Shown here piece after piece: positions 33,589-42,250 of a DNA stretch of 46,356 bases. Source of the stretch: Verrucomicrobiota bacterium (GTDB lineage Bacteria; Verrucomicrobiota; Verrucomicrobiia; Limisphaerales; JACRJY01); contig JACRJY010000024.1 in the NCBI GenBank assembly GCA_016235585.1, positions 1-46,356 on the forward strand, in the 5' to 3' direction. Position 1 is the stretch's first letter. The number at the start of each line of letters is the position of its first letter. Made by a program: the position numbers and the translations under genes. Below the pieces are notes generated by a model. It had not been told where the DNA came from. It saw only the letters and a list, made by a program, of their open reading frames with translations, and did no database searches.

Positions 33589-34863
33589 ATGAAGACCGAC
33601 TACGACGTTTTGATCATCGGCGCCGGCCCGGCGGGCTGCGCCGCCGGCATCGTGCTTGCCGAGCACGGCCACCGCGTGCTCATCCTCGAACGCGAGAAGT
33701 TCCCGCGCTATCACATCGGCGAGTCGCTCATCCCGTTCACCTACCAGCCGATGGAGCGGCTCGGCCTCATCCCGAAGATGCGCGCCTCGTGCAACCAGAA
33801 GAAATACAGCGTCCAGTTCGTGCAGCCCAACGGCCGGGCCAGCCAGCCGTTTTATTTTTTCAACCGCTACGACAAGGACACCGTCGCCCAGACCTGGCAG
33901 GTGCTCCGCTCCGAGTTCGACGAAATGGTTCTCCACCACGCTCGTTCCAAAGGCGTCGAGGTCATCGAGGAAATCACGGTGAAGGAACTGCTGCGCGAGG
34001 GCGGCCGCGTCGTGGGCGTCCGCGCACAGAAGAAGTCCGGCGAAACGGTCGAGTTCCGCGCGCCGATCACGCTCGACTGCACCGGCAAGGAAAGCTTCAC
34101 CGCCGTCCGCAACGGCTGGCGCATGAAGGATCCGTATCTGAACAAGGTCGCCGTGTGGACCTACTACAAGGGTTCCAAGCGCGAGCCAGGCATTGACGAG
34201 GGGCAGACCACGGTGGCGTTCGTGCCGGACAAGGGCTGGTTCTGGCACATCCCGCAGCACAACGACATGGTGAGCGTCGGCGTCGTGGCCGAGGGCAAGT
34301 ATCTCACGCGCGGCGGCGTGAAGGATCCGAAGGCCATCTTCCATCGCGAAGTGGAGGAAAACCTCTGGATCAAAGATCACTTGTCCGTTGGCGCGTCCAC
34401 CGGCGATTACTACGTCACGAGCGAATACTCCTACCACTCGCGCCACTGCGGCTGTGAGGGATTATTGCTCGTGGGCGACGCCTTCGCCTTTCTCGACCCC
34501 GTGTTCAGCAGCGGGTTGATGCTGGCCTTCAAGAGCGGCGTGATGGCGGGCGATGAAATTCACAAGGCGATACTTGAAAAGGATTTTTCACCGGAGCGCT
34601 TTGCCGGTTACGCGCATTATATGCGTGCCGGCGTGGAGAACATGAGGAAGCTCGTCTATGCCTTTTACGATCCAAAGTTCTCCTTCAAGCAGGTCATCGA
34701 CAAGCATCCCGACGCCGCCGGCGAAATCACCGACTGCCTCTCCGGCGACGTGAACAAGGATTTCACCGGCCTGTGGGACAAAATCCGCGAGTTCGTGCCG
34801 CTGCCGGACGAACTGCCCGTCGGTGCGCCGCTGGCGGCGCCGCGCGCACCGCAGCCGGTTTAA
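33589..34863 (+). CDS. flavin-dependent halogenase-like oxidoreductase
   Basis: From ATG 33589 the 424-residue protein opens with a Rossmann FAD loop (DVLIIGAGPAGCAAGIVLAEHG, GAGPAG at 11-16). The next motif, EREKFPRYHIGESLIPFTYQ, is typical of flavin halogenases and geranylgeranyl-reductase-type proteins. GWFWHIPQHNDMVSVGVV contains the WxWxIP motif (W217-F-W219-H-I-P222) considered a hallmark of flavin-dependent halogenases. A lysine in NQKKYSVQFVQPNG lies where the halogenase catalytic lysine is expected. GLLLVGDAFAFLDPVFSSG is the second FAD motif. Halogenase activity is likely but not certain because monooxygenases share the fold. It follows the UbiC-like gene and may act on its phenolic product. 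Confidence 0.8.
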   Translation: MKTDYDVLIIGAGPAGCAAGIVLAEHGHRVLILEREKFPRYHIGESLIPFTYQPMERLGLIPKMRASCNQKKYSVQFVQPNGRASQPFYFFNRYDKDTVAQTWQVLRSEFDEMVLHHARSKGVEVIEEITVKELLREGGRVVGVRAQKKSGETVEFRAPITLDCTGKESFTAVRNGWRMKDPYLNKVAVWTYYKGSKREPGIDEGQTTVAFVPDKGWFWHIPQHNDMVSVGVVAEGKYLTRGGVKDPKAIFHREVEENLWIKDHLSVGASTGDYYVTSEYSYHSRHCGCEGLLLVGDAFAFLDPVFSSGLMLAFKSGVMAGDEIHKAILEKDFSPERFAGYAHYMRAGVENMRKLVYAFYDPKFSFKQVIDKHPDAAGEITDCLSGDVNKDFTGLWDKIREFVPLPDELPVGAPLAAPRAPQPV

Positions 34864-34871
34864 CCGGAACG

Positions 34872-35044
34872 ATGCAGTTGAAATGGGGAGCGCGACCGTC
34901 CCGGTCGCCCCCGTCGGCGTCCCGCCGACGGGTTTGGGACGAACTCACCGCCCCAAAGGGTGCGTTCGGCTGGCGCGGGGAAGTTTTCGGCGGGACGCCG
35001 GAAACTGCGGGCGAGACGCCACGCGCTCCCCAATTCCACTGCAT
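34872..35044. repeat. composite palindromic repeat, intergenic copy
   Basis: Arms at 34872-34894 and 35022-35044 match as an inverted repeat at 21 of 23 bases. Inside are hairpins such as CCCGTCGGCG-tcc-CGCCGACGGG (34909-34932) and TTCGGCG-gga-CGCCGGAA. These share the GGCGTCCCGCC core with the copies at 2607 and 9181. It fills most of the 321-bp gap between the halogenase-like gene and the DUF1501 gene; I see nothing in the rest of the gap (35045-35184). Confidence 0.82.
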
Positions 35045-35184
35045 GGATTCGGTTTGGGACAAACGGAACGCCGCTGCTTCAAAAGGCTGCGGTGTGAGCC
35101 AGCCCGCTGTTCGCGGAAAGCCCCGGTTTGACAAGGGGCGCAGGAAGGGTAGCTTCGCGTCAACAGCTTAAGCAGCCCCGGCGC

Positions 35185-37035
35185 ATGAAAAATGTCACCG
35201 TCACCCTCCGCACGGATTTGCGGGAGGAGTGTGCCCGAAGGCTGGGGCGGCTCTCGCGGCGGAAGTTCTTCAATCAGGGCTTCAAGGCCGGACTGGGCGC
35301 GCTGCTGGCGACGACGGCGAACGTGCCCTTCGGCGTGCAGCGCGCGCTGGCCGAGGGGAACATCGGCCTCAACGGCAAGAAGCTCCTCTTCATCTTCCTG
35401 CGCGGCGGCAACGACGGGCTGAACACGCTCATCCCGATCCAAGACCCGGCCTACGCCTCCAACCGGCCAAACATCGCCATCCCTCAAGACCCGGCGACGG
35501 ACTACTCGGCGGTGACGGGCGGCATGGATTTCCCGCAGGCGGGTAGCGTGGATGGCACGTATGACCATTATCCGTATGCGATCCGGGCAGGGAACGGCTT
35601 TGCGGCGATTCACCCGTCGCTCAAGTGGCTCGCGCCGCTCTACAACGCCGGGCATCTGGCGCTGATTCATCGGGTCGCGTATGTCGGGCAGACGCGGTAT
35701 TGGGCTTATTCACAGCGAATCTGGGAGACGGGTATTCCAAGTTACCCTCCGGTTGTGAACCAAGGCGGCGTTTTCTATCGAACCATCATGCAGTCCGGTC
35801 TTGCCACTTCCACAGCGTTCAGCGGGGTGTCGTTCCAGTCTGCGTTGCCATTTAGCCTGCGCGGTTCTGAAGCGATGATGCCCAACTTTACCGACGCGAG
35901 TCGCTTCAATCTGCTGGGCGTGCCGAACACCAGTGACGGCAAATTGAAGTTCATCCCCGGCCTGGCCGGCGGCCTTCATCTGCCGGCGACGCCCAAAGTC
36001 CACCGCCAGTTTCTGGAACAGGAATATGAAAAGCTGCTGAACGCCCTCGGTGCGTTTTCTCAATTTGACTTCTCGGAGGGCGGAAACACCTACCGCGATT
36101 TCCGGGTGGACGCCGGCCATGTCGGCGAAGCCGAGGTCACGGACGGCGATCAGGACTGGGCGGATGCCTGGGCCAGCACGGACGGCGGGGGCGGCTATTA
36201 TCTTTTCCCCACCACGAACAACAAGAACGGCGGCGCGCAGCGGATGCCGGGTGCCGCTTCGCCTCAAACTTCCAAGTATGTCGTGGACACCGGTGCCTAC
36301 AATGCCGCCAACACCGCCTTGTTCAACAGCCTCAAGGGGGCGGCAATTTTTCTGAATCATACGGATGCATTCATCGCGGGCACCGAGTATCCCAGCCCAT
36401 TCGTAACAATCGGTGGCAGTCCTACAGGCGGTTTTGAAACGTCAGCCGATCAAGGCCAGCTTACCGGTGTTCATCCCGACCTGCTTCGCCGTCTGTCTTG
36501 GGCGTTTTACTCGCTCTGGAAATACTTCTCCATCTACGGCAAGGGTGGTCCAAAAGAGGTGTCGGGCGCGAAGGTTTCTTGGGACGACCTTGTGATCGTG
36601 ACGATGTCGGAATTCGGACGAACTTCCGTCGAAAATACCATCGGAGGAACCGATGATGGCGAAGCAAGCGTCATGCTGGTGGCGGGCGGCGGGATCAACG
36701 GCTTCGGCAAGCCAGCGAACACCAATGGCTCCAACGGCGGCATCTACTGCTGCAACACCACCGGCTGCGACGGCCCGGCCTACAACAATCAGAGTGTAAA
36801 TTGGGTCACGGGGAACTCCGGCACTTTGTTTTCTTCGCCGGGTGGCTATTATCTTGGCCGCGCGGTGGATTTCCGTTCCGTGCTGGGCCGCATCATCCGC
36901 AAGCACCTCGGCGCGACGCAGAACCAGTTGAACACCATCCTGCCCGGCTACGCCACCGAGAGCACCGAGCACCTGCTCACCGGCGGCGTCTGCACCGACG
37001 GCGTCACCATCGCCGGCGAGCCGGACTTCATTTGA
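35185..37035 (+). CDS. DUF1501 protein with Tat-like N-terminus
   Basis: The start at 35185 (MKNVTVTLRTDLREECARRLGRLSRRKFFNQGFKAGLGALLATT) gives 616 residues with a twin-arginine-like signal (SRRKFFNQG). DUF1501 signatures are FIFLRGGNDGLNTLIPIQD early and VTMSEFGRT late. DUF1501 proteins belong to the alkaline phosphatase/sulfatase-type superfamily and are abundant in PVC bacteria, usually paired with a DUF1800 gene. No DUF1800 gene is upstream here; instead a composite palindrome lies before it. Two stretches (about 35690-35900 and 36340-36680) have a more AT-rich codon choice than the rest. Length is slightly above average because of Gly/Asn-rich loops. Confidence 0.88.
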   Translation: MKNVTVTLRTDLREECARRLGRLSRRKFFNQGFKAGLGALLATTANVPFGVQRALAEGNIGLNGKKLLFIFLRGGNDGLNTLIPIQDPAYASNRPNIAIPQDPATDYSAVTGGMDFPQAGSVDGTYDHYPYAIRAGNGFAAIHPSLKWLAPLYNAGHLALIHRVAYVGQTRYWAYSQRIWETGIPSYPPVVNQGGVFYRTIMQSGLATSTAFSGVSFQSALPFSLRGSEAMMPNFTDASRFNLLGVPNTSDGKLKFIPGLAGGLHLPATPKVHRQFLEQEYEKLLNALGAFSQFDFSEGGNTYRDFRVDAGHVGEAEVTDGDQDWADAWASTDGGGGYYLFPTTNNKNGGAQRMPGAASPQTSKYVVDTGAYNAANTALFNSLKGAAIFLNHTDAFIAGTEYPSPFVTIGGSPTGGFETSADQGQLTGVHPDLLRRLSWAFYSLWKYFSIYGKGGPKEVSGAKVSWDDLVIVTMSEFGRTSVENTIGGTDDGEASVMLVAGGGINGFGKPANTNGSNGGIYCCNTTGCDGPAYNNQSVNWVTGNSGTLFSSPGGYYLGRAVDFRSVLGRIIRKHLGATQNQLNTILPGYATESTEHLLTGGVCTDGVTIAGEPDFI

Positions 37036-37089
37036 GGGGCGGCGACAATTCCCCGTGAGTTGCGGGAGAACCAATTAACCGGCCCTCAC

Positions 37090-38850
37090 TTATAGCCTCG
37101 GCGCGGCGGGCTTGTGTGGCGTCTGCCAGGCGTGCGCGCCTTTCACCGCCACTTTGCGCTTGAACACCTTGTCGCCGCACGTCGCGAAGATCGTGTCGGA
37201 GTTTTCCCCGCCGAAACAGAGGTTCGAAACTTTGCCGTTCGGCGTGGGGATGATGCAGTTCACCCGGCCGGCCTGATCGCAGACCTGGATGCCCAGCCGC
37301 GTGGCGACGTAGAGCCGCCCATCGCGATCCACGCGCATCCCGTCCGCGCCGCTGTCATCGGCGGCATCGGGCTGGTGGAGGTGGTAGTAACGCTGCTTGA
37401 ATTTCAGCGAGCCGTCCGCCGCGATTTGATGGCTGTAGACCCAGTGCGAGCGGCTGTCGGCCACATAGAGCAACGTCTGGTCGGGCGAGAGCGTGATGCC
37501 GTTGGAAAATTTCAACCCCGTGTCCACGACCTTCTTCGAGCCGTCGGGTTTGATGAGCCAGACCTTGCTGGTGTTGGTGTTCGCGCCGGTGGGATTGGGA
37601 TTGGTGACGTAAATGTTCCCGCTGTGCGCGACGACGAGGTCATTGCCGCGAATGCCCGACGCGATTTCCGTCGCGCGTCCGGCGGCATCGTAGGCCAGGA
37701 TTTTTTCATCCGCTCCTGCCGTGGAATACATTTTTCCGTCGGGGCCGAACGCCTGCCCGCCGCTGCGCTTGGTGTCGGCGATGAACTCCGTCAGCTTCCC
37801 GTCCAAGCCGACCTTCCACGACTTGTTGTTCGGCACATCGCAGAAGAACACCTCGCCCTTCGCATTGGCCGCCGGGCCTTCGGTGAACTTGTAGCCCTCG
37901 CCGACAAGCTGCCAGCCTTCGCCGGGAATCAAAATGTCTTGAAGCTGCCTGGAACCCGCGCCTGCTTTCGGTGCGGCGGGCCAGCCCTTCCACAGCCAGC
38001 GCACCGCGTCGGGAAAAATCGCCGTGGCGTGCTTGCCATTGTGGCCGCCCTCGCCCCAAGCGTGATTGACCTCGTAGCCCGCGAACGTCAGCGCGCGCTC
38101 CATCATCTGATTCGCCATCCACCAGTCGCCGCCGTAAATGTTCTGGTCGTTGGAGCCATCCTGCAAAAATACGCGGAGAGGCTTCGGCTCGAACTTCCGA
38201 ATCAGCGTCGGATACACATCCCCGCCGCGCAGGCCGACGTAGGTGCCGACGCTCGTGAACACGCGGCTGAACGCAGCAGGCCGCTCCCACGCCGCCGTCC
38301 ACGCGGCGATGCCGCCGCTGCTGCTGCCCGCGATGGCGCGGTCGGTCGCGTTCTTCGAGAAATGCAGCGCGCGGCCATCTGGAGCCTTCTGCTTTTCGGC
38401 GTCGGGCAGGAGTTCTTCGAGCAGGAACTTCACGTAGCCATCGCCCAGCCCGTCGTATTCGTAGCTGCGGTTGAAGCGGTCGAGCGCGGCCTCGGCATTC
38501 GCCGCCTTCACTTTGCCGTGCATCACCATCACGGCGATGGTCACGGGCATTTCCTTTTTGTGGATGAGATTGTCAAAGACCGTCGGCGCCTCGTAGTTCT
38601 TCCCGTTGCCGTCCTGAAAGACCATCAGGCACGCGGGCTTGGCGGGGTCGTATTGCCTCGGCACGTAAATAAAATAGTCGCGCGTGGTGCCGGGAAAAAC
38701 CTTGGACTTGTCGAACGAGAACTTCACCACATCGCCCTTCGGCACGCCGGGCTGCGGCTTGGAGTCGGGATGCGGCGGATACTCGTCCGCCGCGCGGGCG
38801 GAGAAAACCACGGCGGCACAGAGGCACAGGGCAGCGAGGAAGTTTTTCAT
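37090..38850 (-). CDS. secreted esterase fused to SMP-30/gluconolactonase-like propeller
   Basis: The 586-residue protein has a signal peptide (MKNFLAALCLCAAVVFSARAAD). Residues about 25-295 are an alpha/beta hydrolase of the enterochelin/feruloyl esterase type: FIYVPRQYDPAKPACLMVFQDGNG, DRAIAGSSSGGIAAWTAAWERP (nucleophile serine in GSSSGG) and WGEGGHNGKHATAIFPDAVRWLW (histidine). Residues about 300-586 are a six-bladed SMP-30 propeller: YKFTEGPAANAKGEVFFCDV (metal-binding glutamate), FSNGITLSPDQTLLYVADS (asparagine) and GADGMRVDRDGRLYVAT (aspartate), the three usual metal ligands. The fusion suggests release of an ester-linked sugar acid and lactone hydrolysis in one protein. It is the next gene downstream of glyS on the minus strand, with a hairpin between. 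Confidence 0.85.
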   Translation of the reverse strand: MKNFLAALCLCAAVVFSARAADEYPPHPDSKPQPGVPKGDVVKFSFDKSKVFPGTTRDYFIYVPRQYDPAKPACLMVFQDGNGKNYEAPTVFDNLIHKKEMPVTIAVMVMHGKVKAANAEAALDRFNRSYEYDGLGDGYVKFLLEELLPDAEKQKAPDGRALHFSKNATDRAIAGSSSGGIAAWTAAWERPAAFSRVFTSVGTYVGLRGGDVYPTLIRKFEPKPLRVFLQDGSNDQNIYGGDWWMANQMMERALTFAGYEVNHAWGEGGHNGKHATAIFPDAVRWLWKGWPAAPKAGAGSRQLQDILIPGEGWQLVGEGYKFTEGPAANAKGEVFFCDVPNNKSWKVGLDGKLTEFIADTKRSGGQAFGPDGKMYSTAGADEKILAYDAAGRATEIASGIRGNDLVVAHSGNIYVTNPNPTGANTNTSKVWLIKPDGSKKVVDTGLKFSNGITLSPDQTLLYVADSRSHWVYSHQIAADGSLKFKQRYYHLHQPDAADDSGADGMRVDRDGRLYVATRLGIQVCDQAGRVNCIIPTPNGKVSNLCFGGENSDTIFATCGDKVFKRKVAVKGAHAWQTPHKPAAPRL

Positions 38851-38924
38851 GGGGCGCGAGCGTAGCAGGCCACCAAATCAAGTCCAGCGCGGCGGCAGTG
38901 GTATGGTTTGAAAAGATTTTTGAG

Positions 38925-38998
38925 TCGCGCGAAGAACGCGAAGAAAAACCGAAGGGAAAGGCTTCTTTTCCTTCGCCACCTTCGCGGTCTTCGCGCGA
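38925..38998. repeat. inverted repeat of GCGAAGNACGCGAA-type words
   Basis: The left arm TCGCGCGAAGAACGCGAAG... at 38925 pairs imperfectly with ...CTTCGCGGTCTTCGCGCGA ending at 38998. The words match those of the perfect repeat at 11803-11871. It lies just downstream of the glycyl-tRNA synthetase stop (39008) and may terminate its transcript. Confidence 0.72.
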
Positions 38999-39007
38999 AA
39001 TGATACC

Positions 39008-40873
39008 CTACCGCACCCGCGCCAGCAGCCAGTTCAGCAGCTCGCCAATCGTCAGCCGCTCCTGCCGGCCGTCGTCGCGATGGCGGACGGTCACGGTGTC
39101 CAGCAGGTCCGGCTTCTCGCCCAGCGTGTCGAAGTCAATCGTCACGCAGAACGGCGTGCCCGCCTCGTCCTGCCGCGCGTAGCGGCGGCCAATCGAGCCG
39201 CCGTCGTCGTAAAAGACATTCATCCACGGACGCATCAGGTCGCGCACGGCCTGCGCCTTCTTCACGAGGTCGGGCTTGTTTTTGAGCAGCGGCAGCACCG
39301 CCACCTTGATCGGCGCGACGCGGGGATGGAACTTCATCACCACCGTCGTCTCGCTCTTGCCCTTGTCGTCGGTCTTGGTGACTTCGGAGTAGGCGTTGCA
39401 GATGAGCGCAAGCGTGAGGCGGTCGAGACCGGCGGACGGCTCGATGACGTGCGGCACGAACTGCCCCTTGGCGAGCTTTTCAAAGAAGGCGTCCGCCTCC
39501 TTGCGCGCGGCCTCGGCGGCGTCGGCGGGCGTGAGCTTCTTCTTGTCAATGCCCGTGCGGGTCTTGGCCTCGATGAATTCTTCGCGCATCGCCTGCTTGC
39601 GCGCGTCGGGAAGTTTCGCCCACGCGGCGCGCACTTCCTCGTCGAACACGCCCAACGGCTTGCCGGAAAACTTTTCGTGCTGGCTCAAGTCAAAGTCGCC
39701 GCGCGCGGCGATGCCTTCGAGTTCGTCGCCCTTGACCTCGCCGTCCTCCTCCTTGCTGAAGGGGAACTTGTAGAGGATGTCCACGGTGGCGCGGGCGTAG
39801 TGCGCGAGTTCGTTCGGTTGCTGGATGTGAAAGCCCAGCGTGGCGCGCGGCAGGCCGATGTTTTCGTAGAAGCGCACGCGCTCCTCGACCCAATACTGGT
39901 GCCACGCCTGCCAGCCCCAGTTGGGCTGCGGCTCGCCGGGATGCCCCTGCGACGGCACGGTCGCAACCGAGCCGTGCAATGCCTCGACCGCCTCGTCGGG
40001 GCGGATGAAAAACTCCAGTTCCATCTGCTCGAACTCGCGCGAGCGGAAGGTGAAGTTGCGCGGCGTGATCTCGTTGCGGAAAGCCTTGCCGATCTGGCCG
40101 ATGCCAAACGGCACTTTCACCCGCGAGGAATCGAACACGTTCTTGAACTGCACGAAGATGGCCTGCGCGGTTTCGGGGCGGAGGTAGGCGATGTTCTCGT
40201 CGGTGGCGACGGGGCCGTAATGCGTTTGCAGCATCAGGTTGAACGGACGCGGTTCCGTCAGTTCGCCGCCGCAATGCGGGCAGGGCGTGATGAAACCGGT
40301 CGCGCCCAATTGTTCGGTCGCAAGGTAGAGATAAAATTCTCTCGCGTCCGCCGGGTGTTTGCCCTTCTCCGCCTCCTGCACCAGCCAGGAAATCGTGACT
40401 TCGGGATTGCGAACCAAGGCGAGATTGGGTGCGAGTTGCTTGCCCCTGCCTTTCGCCCACTTGAGCAAGTCGCCGGTGTTGAATCTGTTTGTCACCGGTT
40501 CGGTCAGCGCGGCGAGTGACTGCGTCCACTGCTGCTCACACATCAACGGCCACCATTGATCCGCGCGAATCAGCTTCTTGCAGTGTTTGCAGGTGCTCAT
40601 CGGATCCGCAAACGTGTCCACGTGCCCGCTCGCCTTCCAGATCATCGGGTGCATGATGATCGAGGCGTCGAGACCGACCACGTCCTCGCGCTCGCGCATC
40701 ATCGAGTGCCACCACGCGTCGCGCAGGTTGCGCTTCAGTTCCGCGCCGAGCGGGCCGTAGTCCCAGAAGCCGTTGATGCCGCCGTAAATCTCGGAGGACT
40801 GGAAAATGAAGCCGCGCCGCTTGCACAGCGACACGATTTTCTCCATCAAAACATTCTCTTTCGGCTCGGCCAT
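39008..40873 (-). CDS. glyS: glycyl-tRNA synthetase (dimeric type)
   Basis: The 621-residue protein is the alpha2-type class II glycyl-tRNA synthetase. It starts MAEPKENVLMEKIVSLCKRRGFIFQSSEIYGGINGFWDYGPLGAELKRN with the GxxGFxDYGPLG glycine-specificity region. A metal-binding insertion holds CKHCKK and later CPHCGG. Class II motif 2 is FGIGQIGKAFRNEITPRNFTFRSREFEQMELEFF, and motif 3 appears as VIEPSAGLDRLTLALICNAY. The anticodon-binding domain at the C-terminus starts at VAPIKVAVLPLL and ends near GDLL-type residues. This type is usual in Bacteroidota, PVC bacteria, archaea and eukaryotes and replaces the alpha2beta2 enzyme of many bacteria. Upstream a long hairpin (40941-41027) separates it from the oxidoreductase gene. 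Confidence 0.96.
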   Translation of the reverse strand: MAEPKENVLMEKIVSLCKRRGFIFQSSEIYGGINGFWDYGPLGAELKRNLRDAWWHSMMREREDVVGLDASIIMHPMIWKASGHVDTFADPMSTCKHCKKLIRADQWWPLMCEQQWTQSLAALTEPVTNRFNTGDLLKWAKGRGKQLAPNLALVRNPEVTISWLVQEAEKGKHPADAREFYLYLATEQLGATGFITPCPHCGGELTEPRPFNLMLQTHYGPVATDENIAYLRPETAQAIFVQFKNVFDSSRVKVPFGIGQIGKAFRNEITPRNFTFRSREFEQMELEFFIRPDEAVEALHGSVATVPSQGHPGEPQPNWGWQAWHQYWVEERVRFYENIGLPRATLGFHIQQPNELAHYARATVDILYKFPFSKEEDGEVKGDELEGIAARGDFDLSQHEKFSGKPLGVFDEEVRAAWAKLPDARKQAMREEFIEAKTRTGIDKKKLTPADAAEAARKEADAFFEKLAKGQFVPHVIEPSAGLDRLTLALICNAYSEVTKTDDKGKSETTVVMKFHPRVAPIKVAVLPLLKNKPDLVKKAQAVRDLMRPWMNVFYDDGGSIGRRYARQDEAGTPFCVTIDFDTLGEKPDLLDTVTVRHRDDGRQERLTIGELLNWLLARVR

Positions 40874-40940
40874 AGGGCGGCGAGTGTTTGCAAAGCGGGA
40901 GTTGATGTCAAGGCAGGCGGGCCGGACAAGGCGCTTCCTT

Positions 40941-41027
40941 TAGCCACGGATTGAACACGGATGAAACACGGAGAGGGAAAAGTTCCCTGATTGAATCCGT
41001 GTTTTTTCCGTGTTCAATCCGTGGCTA
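40941..41027. repeat. long inverted repeat, CCACGGATTGAACACGGA type
   Basis: The arms start TAGCCACGGATTGAACACGG at 40941 and end with its complement at 41027, perfect over the outer 21 bases; the inner arms continue with ACACGGA words. Same family as 33479-33576. It separates the Gfo/Idh gene from glyS on the minus strand and may act as a terminator. Confidence 0.85.
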
Positions 41028-41032
41028 AAAAA

Positions 41033-42124
41033 TCACCCCACCGGCAATCCGCTGGCGCGGAGAATCGTCTCCTGCACGGCGAGGTCGTGCGCGGGCGTGA
41101 AGGCGAACTGCTTCTCGCCGCGAATCACCTTCGCCAAGTCCGCGAAGTCCGCGTCGTAGCGCGGGAGCTTGGGGAAGCTCACGTCCTGATAGCCCTTGCG
41201 ATAACTGCCACGCGGCTGGTCAAGCGCGAGCCGCGCCGAGCCCGGCTCCAGCGGACGGATGTCCACCGTGCCGCGGTCGCCGCACACGACGAACTGCCGC
41301 CGCGCACCGCCGTCCACCTCGAGCAGCGCGCTCCGCACCGTGACCGTGGTGCGCGGGTATTCGAGCACGGCGAGCATGTTGTCCTGCAAATCATCCTTCT
41401 CCTTCGAGGAATGGCGTGGGTGCGCCGTGACGCGCTCTGGCCTGCCAAGCACCACGAGCGCGGCGTCAATGACGTGGCAGCCCAGCTCGAACATCGAACC
41501 GCCGCGATACGGCAGGAGCTTCTGCCGCTCCGCCACGCCGATGGCCTTGCTCATCACCGTCTCGATGGAGAAAACCTCGCCGAGCCAGCCGTCGCGCACG
41601 GCCTGGAAGCAGAATTGAAACGCCGGGTTGTAGCGGAACATATAGCCCATCTGCACGGTGAGCTTCCGGCGCGTGGCGTCGTCGAGAATCTTCTTGAAGG
41701 CCGGCAGCGATTCGCCCGCCGGCTTGTCGAGATGGATGTGCTGCCCGGCAGCGACGCACCGCGCGGCCACGGCGAGCAATTCCTTCACCTCGGTTTCCAC
41801 TGCGACGGCCTGCAGGCCCTTCACGTTCAGCAACTGCTCCTCGGTCATCCACGGCACGCCTTCGTAGGTCTTGGATTTCTCCGCGCCCGCGCGGCGCGTT
41901 GCATCCGGCTCAACGACACCGACGACTTCGAAGTCCGGCGAGCGGCGGAGCGATTCCATTTTGCCGCCCGCGTGCGCGTGGCCGGTGCCGATCTGGCCGA
42001 CTTTGATTTTTGGCCTCGCGGAACCTTGTGCGGTAGCGGACAGAACGTTGTTCGCGCCAGCGGCTGCGAACAGGCCAGCTTGACCAGTGCGCGCCAGAAA
42101 ATCACGGCGGGAGAGGGCATTCAT
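41033..42124 (-). CDS. Tat-exported Gfo/Idh/MocA-family oxidoreductase
   Basis: The 363-residue protein has a Tat signal (MNALSRRDFLARTGQAGLFAAAGA, SRRDFLA), then the NAD(P)-binding loop KIKVGQIGTGHAHAGG. The dihydrodipicolinate-reductase-like lysine region IHLDKPAGESLPAFKK and the catalytic-histidine helix ELGCHVIDAALVVLG are present. These match the Gfo/Idh/MocA family that oxidises or reduces sugars and related compounds with a tightly bound cofactor; Tat export of folded, cofactor-loaded enzyme is common in this phylum. It is divergent from the HpcH/HpaI aldolase gene (126-bp shared upstream region). Substrate is unknown. Confidence 0.9.
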   Translation of the reverse strand: MNALSRRDFLARTGQAGLFAAAGANNVLSATAQGSARPKIKVGQIGTGHAHAGGKMESLRRSPDFEVVGVVEPDATRRAGAEKSKTYEGVPWMTEEQLLNVKGLQAVAVETEVKELLAVAARCVAAGQHIHLDKPAGESLPAFKKILDDATRRKLTVQMGYMFRYNPAFQFCFQAVRDGWLGEVFSIETVMSKAIGVAERQKLLPYRGGSMFELGCHVIDAALVVLGRPERVTAHPRHSSKEKDDLQDNMLAVLEYPRTTVTVRSALLEVDGGARRQFVVCGDRGTVDIRPLEPGSARLALDQPRGSYRKGYQDVSFPKLPRYDADFADLAKVIRGEKQFAFTPAHDLAVQETILRASGLPVG

Positions 42125-42250
42125 GGTGGCGGTATCTTATCGCCGGGGAAACCGCCGAAACAAGCGCAGAAGCGCAAAGAAACTTCGGAACACAGCCCCG
42201 TTTTTTATTTCTGTAAATCGCCGCCGATTTGGATATAACTGCGCGCACTG

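Noticed and set aside
37114..38865. 583-codon frame antisense to the esterase-SMP-30 gene
   Set aside because: Low-complexity translation and no start context; the other strand has signal peptide and catalytic motifs.
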